Shown: positions 44,709 through 52,451 of the stretch, one piece after another
Layout: each line of letters starts with the position of its first letter
How positions within the stretch are numbered: the first letter of the stretch is position 1
Origin: Thermosulfuriphilus ammonigenes
GTDB lineage: Bacteria; Desulfobacterota; Thermodesulfobacteria; Thermodesulfobacteriales; ST65
NCBI RefSeq assembly: GCF_011207455.1
Contig: NZ_CP048877.1
Coordinates: forward strand, 1,294,576 to 1,358,575
DNA length: 64,000 bases
Direction: 5' to 3'
Translations under genes and position numbers: made by a program
Notes under the pieces: generated by a model
The model's input: only the letters and a program-made list of their open reading frames with translations
The model's database searches: none
What the model was told of the DNA's origin: nothing

Positions 44709-45504
44709 CGTGCGCATTTTCGCCATTGCCAATCAGAAGGGAGGAGTAGGGAAGACCACCACGGCCATCAATCTGGCCGCTGGGGTGGCCATTTTGGGCA
44801 AGCGGGTTCTGTTGATTGACAGTGACCCCCAGGCCAACGCCACCAGTGGTCTGGGGGCGGAGGTGGCGGAAGGGCATCTTTATCATCTCTTGTTGGGGGA
44901 GATTCAGGCCCAGGAGCTTCTCCGGGAGACAGAGGTTCCCGGCCTTTTGTTGCTACCGGCCCAGATAGACCTTATTGGGGTGGAGGCCGAGCTTTTGGGT
45001 TTTAAGGGGCGGGAGCGGTGTTTGGCTCAGGGGTTGTTTCCTCTGGCAGAAAGATTTGACTATTGCTTTATTGATTGTCCCCCCTCCCTTGGGCTTCTTA
45101 CTATCAATGCCCTCTCTGCGGCCCATGGGGTGATTATTCCTCTTCAGTGTGAATACTATGCCCTAGAGGGGCTGGGCCTTCTGGTTCAGACCATTCGTCG
45201 GGTAAAACAGAGCCTTAATCCCCGGCTTTTTATCCAGGGTCTAGTGCTGACCATGTATGATAAACGTAACCGGCTTACCCATCAGGTGCGCCGGGAGGTC
45301 ACCAACCACTTTGGCCAGCTTGTCTATCAGACAGTCATCCCCCGCAACGTGCGTTTGAGTGAGGCTCCCAGTCATGGTAAGCCCATCTTCCTCTACGATG
45401 TGCATTCCCGGGGAGCCATGGCCTACATGGAGCTGGCCAAGGAATTCCTGAAAAGGGAGATGATCAGGCGTGAAAAAAAGAAATCCGCTGGGAAGAGGTC
45501 TTGA
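44701..45504 (+). CDS. parA: Chromosome partitioning ATPase ParA
   Basis: 267 residues (GTG at 44701) or 264 (GTG at 44710). The deviant Walker A is QKGGVGKTTTAINLA, Walker B CFIDCPPSLGLLTINAL, and the C-terminal part has QTVIPRNVRLSEAPSHGKP, all typical of Soj/ParA. It moves ParB-parS complexes along the nucleoid. No clear Shine-Dalgarno sequence precedes either GTG because the parS palindrome occupies that position; the second GTG gives the usual MRIFAIANQKGG start. parB overlaps its end by 35 bases. Confidence 0.96.
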   Translation: MEHVRIFAIANQKGGVGKTTTAINLAAGVAILGKRVLLIDSDPQANATSGLGAEVAEGHLYHLLLGEIQAQELLRETEVPGLLLLPAQIDLIGVEAELLGFKGRERCLAQGLFPLAERFDYCFIDCPPSLGLLTINALSAAHGVIIPLQCEYYALEGLGLLVQTIRRVKQSLNPRLFIQGLVLTMYDKRNRLTHQVRREVTNHFGQLVYQTVIPRNVRLSEAPSHGKPIFLYDVHSRGAMAYMELAKEFLKREMIRREKKKSAGKRS

Positions 45505-46345
45505 TGCCCTTTTACCTTCGGAAGAGGTCTTTGGGGCCCAGCCCCAGGAGAGCTATTTTCTCTGTCCATTAGAGGCCATAAGGGCCAATCCCTATCAGCC
45601 GCGTCGGCGGATCGACGAGGGAGAGCTTAAGGAGCTGGCCAACTCTATTAAAGAGAAGGGACTTCTTCAGCCCCTGGTGGTCCGGGAGATCTCTCCGGGC
45701 ACTTATGAGCTTATCGCTGGAGAGCGACGCTGGCGGGCGGCCCAGCTGGCCGGGCTTGACCGGGTTCCGGTGGTTATCAAAGACGTCTCGCCGGCGGAGG
45801 TTCTGGAGCTGGCCCTCATCGAGAATATCCAGCGGGCTGATCTCAACCCCTTAGAGGAGGCGGAGGCCTACGCCCGTCTGATTGATGAATTCGGCCTAAC
45901 CCAGGAGGAGGTGGCCCGACGGGTGGGCAAGGACCGTTCTACGGTGGCCAATTTTCTTCGCCTGCTTAAGCTCCCAGGTTATCTGCAAGAGGATCTACTG
46001 GAGGGCCGCCTTTCCATGGGACACGCTCGGGCCCTGCTGGCCGTCAAGGACCCCTCCCGCCAGCGGCAGCTGCGAGATATGGTTCTAGAGAAGGGGCTCT
46101 CGGTGCGCCAGTTGGAGCGTCTTGTTGCGACAACCCCTGAAACCCGCTCTCGAGCGGTCTCCGAAGACCCCAACCTCCGGGCCCTCTCTGAGGAACTCTC
46201 TCATATTTTGGGTTCCCGGGTGAGGATTATCTCTGGTCGAAAGAAGGGGCGATTGCTTATAGAATTTTCCTCTCCTGATGAGTTTGAGCGAATTGTCGCC
46301 CGCTTAAGAGGCCTTAAAGGTGAGGATTCATGGGAATCCATCTGA
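45470..46345 (+). CDS. parB: Chromosome partitioning protein ParB
   Basis: 291 residues. The N-terminal NPLGRGLDALL is the ParA-activating peptide. The CTPase/parS-loading region has IRANPYQPRR and GERRWRAAQLAG, followed by ALIENIQRADLNPLEEA and the helix-turn-helix LTQEEVARRVGKDRSTVANFLRL. The C-terminal dimer domain follows. GTG start with a GGGAG element upstream, overlapping parA by 35 bases and yacP by 16. Confidence 0.97.
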   Translation: MKKRNPLGRGLDALLPSEEVFGAQPQESYFLCPLEAIRANPYQPRRRIDEGELKELANSIKEKGLLQPLVVREISPGTYELIAGERRWRAAQLAGLDRVPVVIKDVSPAEVLELALIENIQRADLNPLEEAEAYARLIDEFGLTQEEVARRVGKDRSTVANFLRLLKLPGYLQEDLLEGRLSMGHARALLAVKDPSRQRQLRDMVLEKGLSVRQLERLVATTPETRSRAVSEDPNLRALSEELSHILGSRVRIISGRKKGRLLIEFSSPDEFERIVARLRGLKGEDSWESI

Positions 46346-46830
46346 TAATCGACGGCTATAATCTTATCCGTCAGTCTCCGGCCCTTCGGGCGGCGGAGGC
46401 CGAGGCCATTGAGAGCGGGCGAGAAGCCCTCTTAGACCTCTTGTGGCGTTATAAAAAGGTCAAGGGACACCAGGTTACCGTTGTCTTTGATGCCTGGGGA
46501 TCTAGAGAGGCCCGACGCCAGCGGCAGACCATAAAGGGAATCAAGGTTATCTATTCCCGGGCCGGAGAGACGGCAGATGAGGTTATCAGGGAGCTGGTCC
46601 GTAAGGAGGGTCAGCGGGCGATAGTTGTCTCCTCAGATCGAGAGGTGCAGGCCTATGCCGAACGCTTCGGAGCGACAAGCATCTCATCTCCGGAGTTTGA
46701 GTCTCGGCTGGAGCTGGCCCTTTATCAGGACCTGAAAGGCCTTGAGGAAGACGATCTGCCCCCTCAGGGCCGGGGCAAAAAGCTACCCAAAAAGTTACGT
46801 CGCCGTCAGGCCCGGTTGCGCAAGCTTTAG
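46330..46830 (+). CDS. YacP/Rae1-like NYN-domain nuclease
   Basis: 166 residues. The NYN PIN-like fold starts IHLIIDGYNLIRQ (first Asp), with VVFDAWGS and AGETADEVIREL giving further acidic residues and VVSSDREVQAYAERFGA near the end of the domain. Members such as Rae1 cleave mRNA in the ribosomal A site. The last 30 residues are Lys/Arg-rich and may bind RNA. It overlaps parB and is followed by a radical SAM gene two bases later. Confidence 0.85.
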   Translation: MGIHLIIDGYNLIRQSPALRAAEAEAIESGREALLDLLWRYKKVKGHQVTVVFDAWGSREARRQRQTIKGIKVIYSRAGETADEVIRELVRKEGQRAIVVSSDREVQAYAERFGATSISSPEFESRLELALYQDLKGLEEDDLPPQGRGKKLPKKLRRRQARLRKL

Positions 46831-46832
46831 TT

Positions 46833-47858
46833 ATGCCGTATTACCTTCGAGCCATTGACTCCTGTGGTCTTATCCTCAGCTATCGTTGTCAGTGTGCCTG
46901 CCGTCACTGTCTCTACGCCGCCGGCCCTGCTTGGTCGGAGTGGATGGCGCCCGATTTTCTGGATGAACTCCTGAGGGGAATAAAGCGGGTCTGGAAGCGC
47001 CCTCGCGGGCTTCATCTGGCCGGGGGAGAGCCTTTCCTCAACTTTGAGCTCCTCCTTCTGGGAGTCTCGCGCTGTCGGGAGCTCGGTTTGCCGATAGAGT
47101 ATGTGGAGACTAATGGGGGCTGGGCTGTAGATGAAGCCCGGGCCCGGGAGCGCCTGGTCCTTCTCCGCGAGGCCGGCTTGGAGCGCCTTCTTATAAGTCT
47201 GAGCCCCTTTCATGCGGAGACTATCCCCCTTCAGGTTACTTTGCGGGCCATCGCTCTGGCTCGAGAGGTCTTCGGAGAGGAAAACATCATTGTCTATCTG
47301 CCTCATCTTGAGCCAATTATGGCCCAGCTAGGCAAGGAGAGGCCGGTCTGTCTCTCAAAATACCTCCAACGTTTTGGCCCCCGGGAGACGGGGCGTATCC
47401 TGTTTGAGGGCTACGGTCTTATTCCTGGCGGTCGGGCCGGACTCCTCTTGGGGGCCTTGCTAGAGGGCCGCCCCTTATCTCGCTTTGCGGGACAGAACTG
47501 TCTGCGAGAGATCATCTTCTCGCGCCATGCCCATTTTGATCCTTATGGGAATTATATCCCCCTTTTCTGTGGCGGGCTTTCCCTGGGAAGATTTAGAGAC
47601 CTTTATCGTTTCGTTAAAGAACTTGATGTCCAGACTCTGCCTCTGGCCAGAATTCTTGTAGAAGAAGGCCCTTATGGTCTGGCCCAAATGGCTATGGTTG
47701 ACTATGGCTTTGAACCTGCCCCGGAAGGCTATGTGGGTAAGTGCCATCTGTGTGTAGATGTCAGGCGGCATCTGGTGGCCCGGGGAGCCGATTTTCAGGA
47801 GTTGGCTCCCAAGGCCTTCTATGAGCACCTCTTTGACCGCCCCCCTCTTCGGCCTTAG
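46833..47858 (+). CDS. Radical SAM enzyme of unknown substrate
   Basis: 341 residues. The cluster motif C19-x3-C23-x2-C26 is in YRCQCACRHCLY, and LAGGEPFLN is the SAM-binding GGE motif. The C-terminal part has C residues at QNCLREI, LFCGG and KCHLCVD, which could bind an auxiliary Fe-S cluster. It has the layout of SPASM-like enzymes but I cannot assign it. It is translationally linked to the parAB-yacP run and converges on the DUF429 gene. Confidence 0.85.
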   Translation: MPYYLRAIDSCGLILSYRCQCACRHCLYAAGPAWSEWMAPDFLDELLRGIKRVWKRPRGLHLAGGEPFLNFELLLLGVSRCRELGLPIEYVETNGGWAVDEARARERLVLLREAGLERLLISLSPFHAETIPLQVTLRAIALAREVFGEENIIVYLPHLEPIMAQLGKERPVCLSKYLQRFGPRETGRILFEGYGLIPGGRAGLLLGALLEGRPLSRFAGQNCLREIIFSRHAHFDPYGNYIPLFCGGLSLGRFRDLYRFVKELDVQTLPLARILVEEGPYGLAQMAMVDYGFEPAPEGYVGKCHLCVDVRRHLVARGADFQELAPKAFYEHLFDRPPLRP

Positions 47859-48547
47859 AACCAGATGGCCATGCTCAGCCCCCGGCTATCTCGAGGAGGG
47901 CACCTGGGAATTCTCCGCGCCCGGCCGCAAAAAATGCGCCAGGCCGTCCAGAGGGCGGCTAGGGAATCAGCAATGTCGTGGCCTTTGACCCCTGGAAGGC
48001 GAGTATTCAGTAGCCAAAAGGGGAAGAGGCCGCTGCGCTGGAGAAGCTGGAGGCGAGACAGGTGCCCCTCCGGGGAATGTTTGCTGGCCTTAAGGGGGCC
48101 AAGGGCCAGGGCCCAAAAAGAGACTTCTGGATGGACCTCGTAGATCCGCACCCCCTTTGGCAAAAGGGGGATGAGCTCGTCCACCTCCTTTATGCGTTTA
48201 AGGAGACCATAGGCCTGCCGATTAAGACGGCCCCCAGAGAGCTTGCGAGCCTGCGGAAAATCTTTGGCGGTCAAGGCCGGACGGGTCGGTGGACTAAATA
48301 TGCTGGCCCTCCGGGGATGCCCTAGGATCTTGCGGGCCAGCTGGTCGCAGACTCTTCCCCCTGGCCGGGGGCTTTCCAGGAGTCCGATGGGAATATCAAT
48401 GGCCAAGATGGCCGCCTCGGTCAGCCCGGCCAGAACTTTTAGCGAGCTGACAACCTTAAGGAGATGGTCTTTGAGGCCCTGAGGGGTTGGTCGGGCCGAA
48501 GCGATGATCCAGCCCTGAGGACAACCGTCGATTCCCAGAAGTATCAT
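47855..48547 (-). CDS. DUF429 family protein
   Basis: 230 residues. LGIDGCPQGWI at the N-terminus, AIDIPIGL and RVCDQLARKILGHPRRASIFSPP are the DUF429 signature; the fold is predicted to be RNase H-like. Acidic residues in the first two motifs and at IYEVHPEVSFWAL could bind metal, but no activity is established to my knowledge. The start overlaps the tail of the M48 protease gene by 92 bases. Confidence 0.85.
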   Translation of the reverse strand: MILLGIDGCPQGWIIASARPTPQGLKDHLLKVVSSLKVLAGLTEAAILAIDIPIGLLESPRPGGRVCDQLARKILGHPRRASIFSPPTRPALTAKDFPQARKLSGGRLNRQAYGLLKRIKEVDELIPLLPKGVRIYEVHPEVSFWALALGPLKASKHSPEGHLSRLQLLQRSGLFPFWLLNTRLPGVKGHDIADSLAALWTAWRIFCGRARRIPRCPPRDSRGLSMAIWF

Positions 48548-49943
48548 GACCTTCTTTTGGGGGCTGGGGGGCCCTTAAGGCCTTTCCCAAAATCCTGGTT
48601 ACCTCTTTTCTTAAGGGGTCATTTGGCGGCAGGAGCCTGGCGGCCTGACGATAGTGGTAGAGGGCCGTGGCGTTGTCGCCTATGGTTTTGTAATAGCGTC
48701 CGAAGTAAAAATGGGATCGGCCGTCTTCTTTAAGAGAGGCATAAGCCCAGCCCAGGCGGTAATAGATCTCGGTGTTTTCTGGAAGACGCCGGGATAACTC
48801 CTCGAAGATGGCGATAGCCTTTCTAAAATCTCCCACCTCAGCCAGGGCCTTGGCCAGATTGAGACGGGCGGAGAGATCCAGAGGATACCGGGCTGTATAG
48901 GGAGAGAGAATCCTGATGGCCTCTTGATAACGCCCGGCTTCCAGAAAGGCCTGGCCGAGATCGGCTTTTAATTCCTCGCGCTGGGGGAGGAGCTTGATGG
49001 TCAGCTTTAGTTCCTCTATCGCCCGACGATATTCCTTGGCTTTGAGAAGGGCCAGCCCCAGGCCATAGTGGAGAAGGGCGTCCTGGGGGTTGTCCACCAA
49101 CTCTCGCTCATAGCGGGCAATAAGCTGATAGGGGTCATGACTGAGAACCCGAACTCTCATCTGAACCCGGCGCAACTCAAAGCTGTCGTGAGCGACAAGA
49201 TGTTGGGGGGGAAAGTTCTGGATGAGGGATTCCAGGTAGGTTAGGCGTTCGCTGCTGCCCGGGTGGGTAAGAAGATAGCTGGGAACATTGTCTGAAACCA
49301 GCCAGCGATGTCGTTGCATTTTTTTCAGAATACTGATCAACCCTCGGGGATCATAACCGGAGGCCAGAATGTATTCATAACCCACCCGGTCTGCCTCTTC
49401 TTCATCGGCCCGGCTGTATCGCAAGGCCAGGGTGGTGGCCAGGGCGCTACTGGTAGAAAAAAGCATAGAGCTAGTCTGTCCCTTGCCGAAGAAGGCTCCG
49501 GCAATGGCCACCGCCGCCGTGGCCAGATTGAGTCGGCTGAGCTTTTCAATCCTTTTGGCTACATGGCGACACTGGACATGGGCAAATTCGTGGGCCAAAA
49601 CGTCGGCCAGTTCATCTTCGCTGTCTAGGACTTCAAGGAGCCCGGTGTGGACAAATACCAGGCCGCCGGGAGCGGCAAAGGCGTTAAGGGTGCGATCCTT
49701 GACCACAAAGAATCGATAGCTAAAGTAGCGGGGTTTTACGTGGGCCAGGACACGACGACCAACCTTCTCTACGTAACCAATGATGACCGGATCGTGGACT
49801 AAGGTGAAGCGGGCCTCTACTTGTTCTAAGATCTTTTCTCCAAGCTTGCGCTCTTCAGGAATAGAAAGAATTCCCTGGGCCGGGGAGACCAGGCTCAGGA
49901 TCCAAAAGAATATGGCCAGGGTGATCTTTAGCGTTCTGGACAT
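48456..49943 (-). CDS. M48 metalloprotease with TPR repeats (BepA-like)
   Basis: 495 residues. A signal peptide covers about 1-24 (ITLAIFFWILSLVSPAQG). The zinc site is HEFAH (VLAHEFAHVQCRH) with a later Glu in YSRADEEEADRVGYEY. Residues 270-460 form several TPR repeats (LGLALLKAKEYRRAIEELK, LGQAFLEAGRYQEAI, LGWAYASLKEDGRSHF). It resembles BepA, which guards outer-membrane protein assembly. The last 30 residues run into the DUF429 gene and look non-conserved. It overlaps the DUF190 gene by 16 bases. Confidence 0.9.
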   Translation of the reverse strand: MSRTLKITLAIFFWILSLVSPAQGILSIPEERKLGEKILEQVEARFTLVHDPVIIGYVEKVGRRVLAHVKPRYFSYRFFVVKDRTLNAFAAPGGLVFVHTGLLEVLDSEDELADVLAHEFAHVQCRHVAKRIEKLSRLNLATAAVAIAGAFFGKGQTSSMLFSTSSALATTLALRYSRADEEEADRVGYEYILASGYDPRGLISILKKMQRHRWLVSDNVPSYLLTHPGSSERLTYLESLIQNFPPQHLVAHDSFELRRVQMRVRVLSHDPYQLIARYERELVDNPQDALLHYGLGLALLKAKEYRRAIEELKLTIKLLPQREELKADLGQAFLEAGRYQEAIRILSPYTARYPLDLSARLNLAKALAEVGDFRKAIAIFEELSRRLPENTEIYYRLGWAYASLKEDGRSHFYFGRYYKTIGDNATALYHYRQAARLLPPNDPLRKEVTRILGKALRAPQPPKEGHDTSGNRRLSSGLDHRFGPTNPSGPQRPSP

Positions 49944-50269
49944 TGACTACACTTTATCACGTCTACCTCAGAGGTCACTATCAGTCCCTTGGTGACCATG
50001 GCCTCAAGTTCAGGAAGAATCTTTTCCAGGACTTCTTCTCTTTCGATGATGTCAATCATGATGGGCAGAGACTCCTGTAGGCGAAGAATCTTTATGGAGT
50101 GAAAGACACCATCGGCTCCGTATCCGGCAATTCCTCGAAAGAGAGTCACTCCGGAGACCTTGTGCTTGAAGAGAAAGTGGACAATGGCTTCATAGACGGG
50201 CTTGCCCTGGTAGCGGTCCCCTTCATCAACATAAATGGTCAGGCGTTTGGCCTTGCCTTTTATCAGCAT
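49928..50269 (-). CDS. DUF190 family protein (PII-like fold)
   Basis: 113 residues. RLTIYVDEGDRYQGKPVYEAIV and GVTLFRGIAGYG followed by PIMIDIIEREEVLEKILPEL are the DUF190 pattern. Structures of relatives show a PII-like trimer, and some accompany fluoride or other ion transporters. None is seen here. A CxxC (KCSQC) ends the protein. It overlaps the M48 protease gene by 16 bases and follows UPF0280 by 11. Confidence 0.88.
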   Translation of the reverse strand: MLIKGKAKRLTIYVDEGDRYQGKPVYEAIVHFLFKHKVSGVTLFRGIAGYGADGVFHSIKILRLQESLPIMIDIIEREEVLEKILPELEAMVTKGLIVTSEVDVIKCSQCPER

Positions 50270-50280
50270 CTTTACCTCCT

Positions 50281-51030
50281 TTAGTCCAAGGCAACCAGTT
50301 CCAGGGCCTTACCTTGGGCCCCAATTCGATCGCCAATGATGACCACCACCCCTAAAAGATCCGGGATTTGGCTGGCGGCTTTAAGGGCCCGGGGAATATC
50401 GGCCGTTTTGCGGACTACGTTTCCTATGGCCGTGGCTGCGGCATCGGCCAGGGCGGCCTCTTTGGCCAGCACCGTAACTGCCTCGGCCTGCCCTAGGGAG
50501 AGAGAATGGCCGATCTTTCCGGAAGAGGTGCAGACCGAAAGGGGTTGAAGGTGGGCGGGAATCTTTAGCCCCAGCCTTCCCGAAAAGGGAGATTTCCCGG
50601 CATAGATGGCCACAATTAGATCTTGGCGGCCCATAAGAAAGCAGTCTCCTCCATTTTCTATAAAGATCTCCTGGGTTAGCCCCCGGGCGACGGCCTCTCT
50701 GGCCGCTGCCTCGGCAATGGCTCCGGCAACAGCGGCCATAGGCCCCACCCCGGCCTTAAGGCCGGCGGCCAACATCTTCTGAACTATCGGAGGAGCGAGA
50801 GGATCTGATGGCAGAGGGGCCAGGGACTCCAGAAAGAGGGGGTAACGCTGGATGTAGCTTTCTATCTGGCTTCGGAGGGATAGAACCAGGGCGGTTATCT
50901 CCGAGCGCAGATCCTCTTGGGCGAGGATGAAGAGATCCGTCTCCTTTACCTGAACCTGAAAAGAGATTAGATCCCGCCGGTTGATCCAGCGGCGATAGAA
51001 ACGTTCCCTTGAAGGTTTTAAGAGCGCCAT
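50281..51030 (-). CDS. UPF0280 family protein
   Basis: 249 residues. SFQVQVKETDLFI near the start and GPMAAVAGAIAEAAA, ENGGDCFLMG, VCTSSGKIGHSLSLGQAEAVTV and DAAATAIGN are the family signature, related to the flavin-transfer protein ApbE. The TSSG and DAAATAIGN segments correspond to the ApbE FMN-transfer site. The family often sits near tetrahydromethanopterin or one-carbon genes; here it is translationally linked to the fumarase beta subunit by a 13-base overlap. Confidence 0.88.
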   Translation of the reverse strand: MALLKPSRERFYRRWINRRDLISFQVQVKETDLFILAQEDLRSEITALVLSLRSQIESYIQRYPLFLESLAPLPSDPLAPPIVQKMLAAGLKAGVGPMAAVAGAIAEAAAREAVARGLTQEIFIENGGDCFLMGRQDLIVAIYAGKSPFSGRLGLKIPAHLQPLSVCTSSGKIGHSLSLGQAEAVTVLAKEAALADAAATAIGNVVRKTADIPRALKAASQIPDLLGVVVIIGDRIGAQGKALELVALD

Positions 51031-51587
51031 TTCTCGCGGGCTAGCTGATAGTAGTCTTGCCCTATCAGATCGTTGATGACCACCGCCGGAAAGTCTTCTA
51101 CCTCTAAAAGCAAAAGGGCTTCCGGGCCAAGCTCTTCAAAGGCCAGGGGGGTGGCGTCCTTGATACACCGGGAAAGATAAGCTCCGGCTCCACCTATAGC
51201 CGCCAGGTATATGGCCTGGTGCTGGAGCATGGCCTTTCGGACTTCTGGCCCTCGGGGTCCTTTACCCATGGTAGCGGCCACGCCAAGCTCTAGAAGTCTG
51301 GGGGTATAAGCATCCATTCGGTAGCTGGTAGTGGGGCCGGCTGAGCCAATGGGGCGGCCAGGAGGGGCGGGGGTGGGGCCAACATAATAGATGAGCTGAC
51401 CTTGGGGGTTGAAGGGGAGAGGCCGGTCGGCCTCAAGAAGCTCCAAGAGACGGCGGTGTGTCTGGTCTCGTCCGGCCAGGATTTTTCCCGATATAAGAAT
51501 CCAGTCGCCAGCCCTTAAGGATGCCAGGGGGCTCTTATCCTTAAGGGGGAAGGCCAGCCTTGTCTTTACCGGAAGCTCTATCTTCAC
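51018..51587 (-). CDS. Fumarate hydratase, beta subunit (Fe-S class I)
   Basis: 189 residues from the GTG at 51587, which follows GAGGTGAGC and overlaps the alpha-subunit stop by four bases; a longer start would run deep into that gene. The beta subunit has the swivel domain with ISGKILAGRDQTHRRL, GPTPAPPGRPIGSAGPTTSYRMD and GATMGKG-like VAATMGKGPRG. With the alpha subunit it interconverts fumarate and malate. Tartrate dehydratase shares the fold, so the substrate is inferred. Confidence 0.88.
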   Translation of the reverse strand: MKIELPVKTRLAFPLKDKSPLASLRAGDWILISGKILAGRDQTHRRLLELLEADRPLPFNPQGQLIYYVGPTPAPPGRPIGSAGPTTSYRMDAYTPRLLELGVAATMGKGPRGPEVRKAMLQHQAIYLAAIGGAGAYLSRCIKDATPLAFEELGPEALLLLEVEDFPAVVINDLIGQDYYQLAREKWRS

Positions 51588-52420
51588 AGGCTCACCTCTT
51601 TTAGCCGGGCGGCATGACACTGGATATTGACTGCTACCGGCAAACTGGCGATGTGACAGGGAGCAGTCTCTATGTTGACGGAGAGGGCCGTTTGGCGGCC
51701 GCCAAGGCCCAGAGGGCCAATGCCCAAGGCGTTTATCTTCTCCAGAATTGTCTCTTCCAGCAAGGCTACATCTGTTCGGGGGTTGCGGCTCCCTAAAGGG
51801 CGCAGAAGGGCCCTTTTGGCCATGAGGGCGGCCAGCTCAAAGTCGCCTCCAAGCCCCACCCCTACGGTGACTGGAGGGCAGGGATTAGCTCCAGCCCGGG
51901 AGACTGTCTCCACCACAAAGTCAATTATTCCGGCCTTCCCTACCGAAGGAGGGAGCATCCGGATGGCACTCATGTTTTCACTACCACAACCTTTGGGCAG
52001 GAGAGAAATTGTTAGATCCTCTCCGGGAGCGAGTTCTAGGTGGATTATGGCTGGGGTGTTGTCACCCGTATTTTTCCGGGTTAAGGGATCGGCCACGGAA
52101 GGCCGCAGGCGTCCTTGGCTATATCCTCGGGCTATTCCTCGGTTTATGGCTTCATAGAGATCTCCTTGAAGGCAAATCTCCTGCCCCAGGCGGACAAAGA
52201 TGACGGCCACACCAGTGTCTTGGCAGATAGGAAGACCAGCTTCTCTGGCCAAGCGGGCATTCTCTAAAAGAATAGAAAGGGCCATCTTCCCGGTGGGGGA
52301 GACCTCTTTTTGTCGGGCATCCCGCAGGGCCTTCTCCACCTCCGGGGGAAGGTCAACATTGGCCTCTATGGCCAAACGGGCTACGGCCTCAATGACCTCT
52401 TCTTGGGAGATGATCTTCAT
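51584..52420 (-). CDS. Fumarate hydratase, alpha subunit (Fe-S class I)
   Basis: 278 residues. The [4Fe-4S] cysteines are expected in PICQDTGVAV, PKGCGSENMS and PPVTVGVGLGGDF-adjacent ANPCPPV, all present. This is the two-subunit fumarase found in anaerobes and archaea. It serves the TCA cycle, oxidative or reductive. The stop overlaps the beta subunit GTG. It lies downstream of the EF-G gene on the same strand, 31 bases away. Confidence 0.9.
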   Translation of the reverse strand: MKIISQEEVIEAVARLAIEANVDLPPEVEKALRDARQKEVSPTGKMALSILLENARLAREAGLPICQDTGVAVIFVRLGQEICLQGDLYEAINRGIARGYSQGRLRPSVADPLTRKNTGDNTPAIIHLELAPGEDLTISLLPKGCGSENMSAIRMLPPSVGKAGIIDFVVETVSRAGANPCPPVTVGVGLGGDFELAALMAKRALLRPLGSRNPRTDVALLEETILEKINALGIGPLGLGGRQTALSVNIETAPCHIASLPVAVNIQCHAARLKEVSL

Positions 52421-52451
52421 TCTTTTTGGTTAGCAGAAAGGGCCAGGGCCT

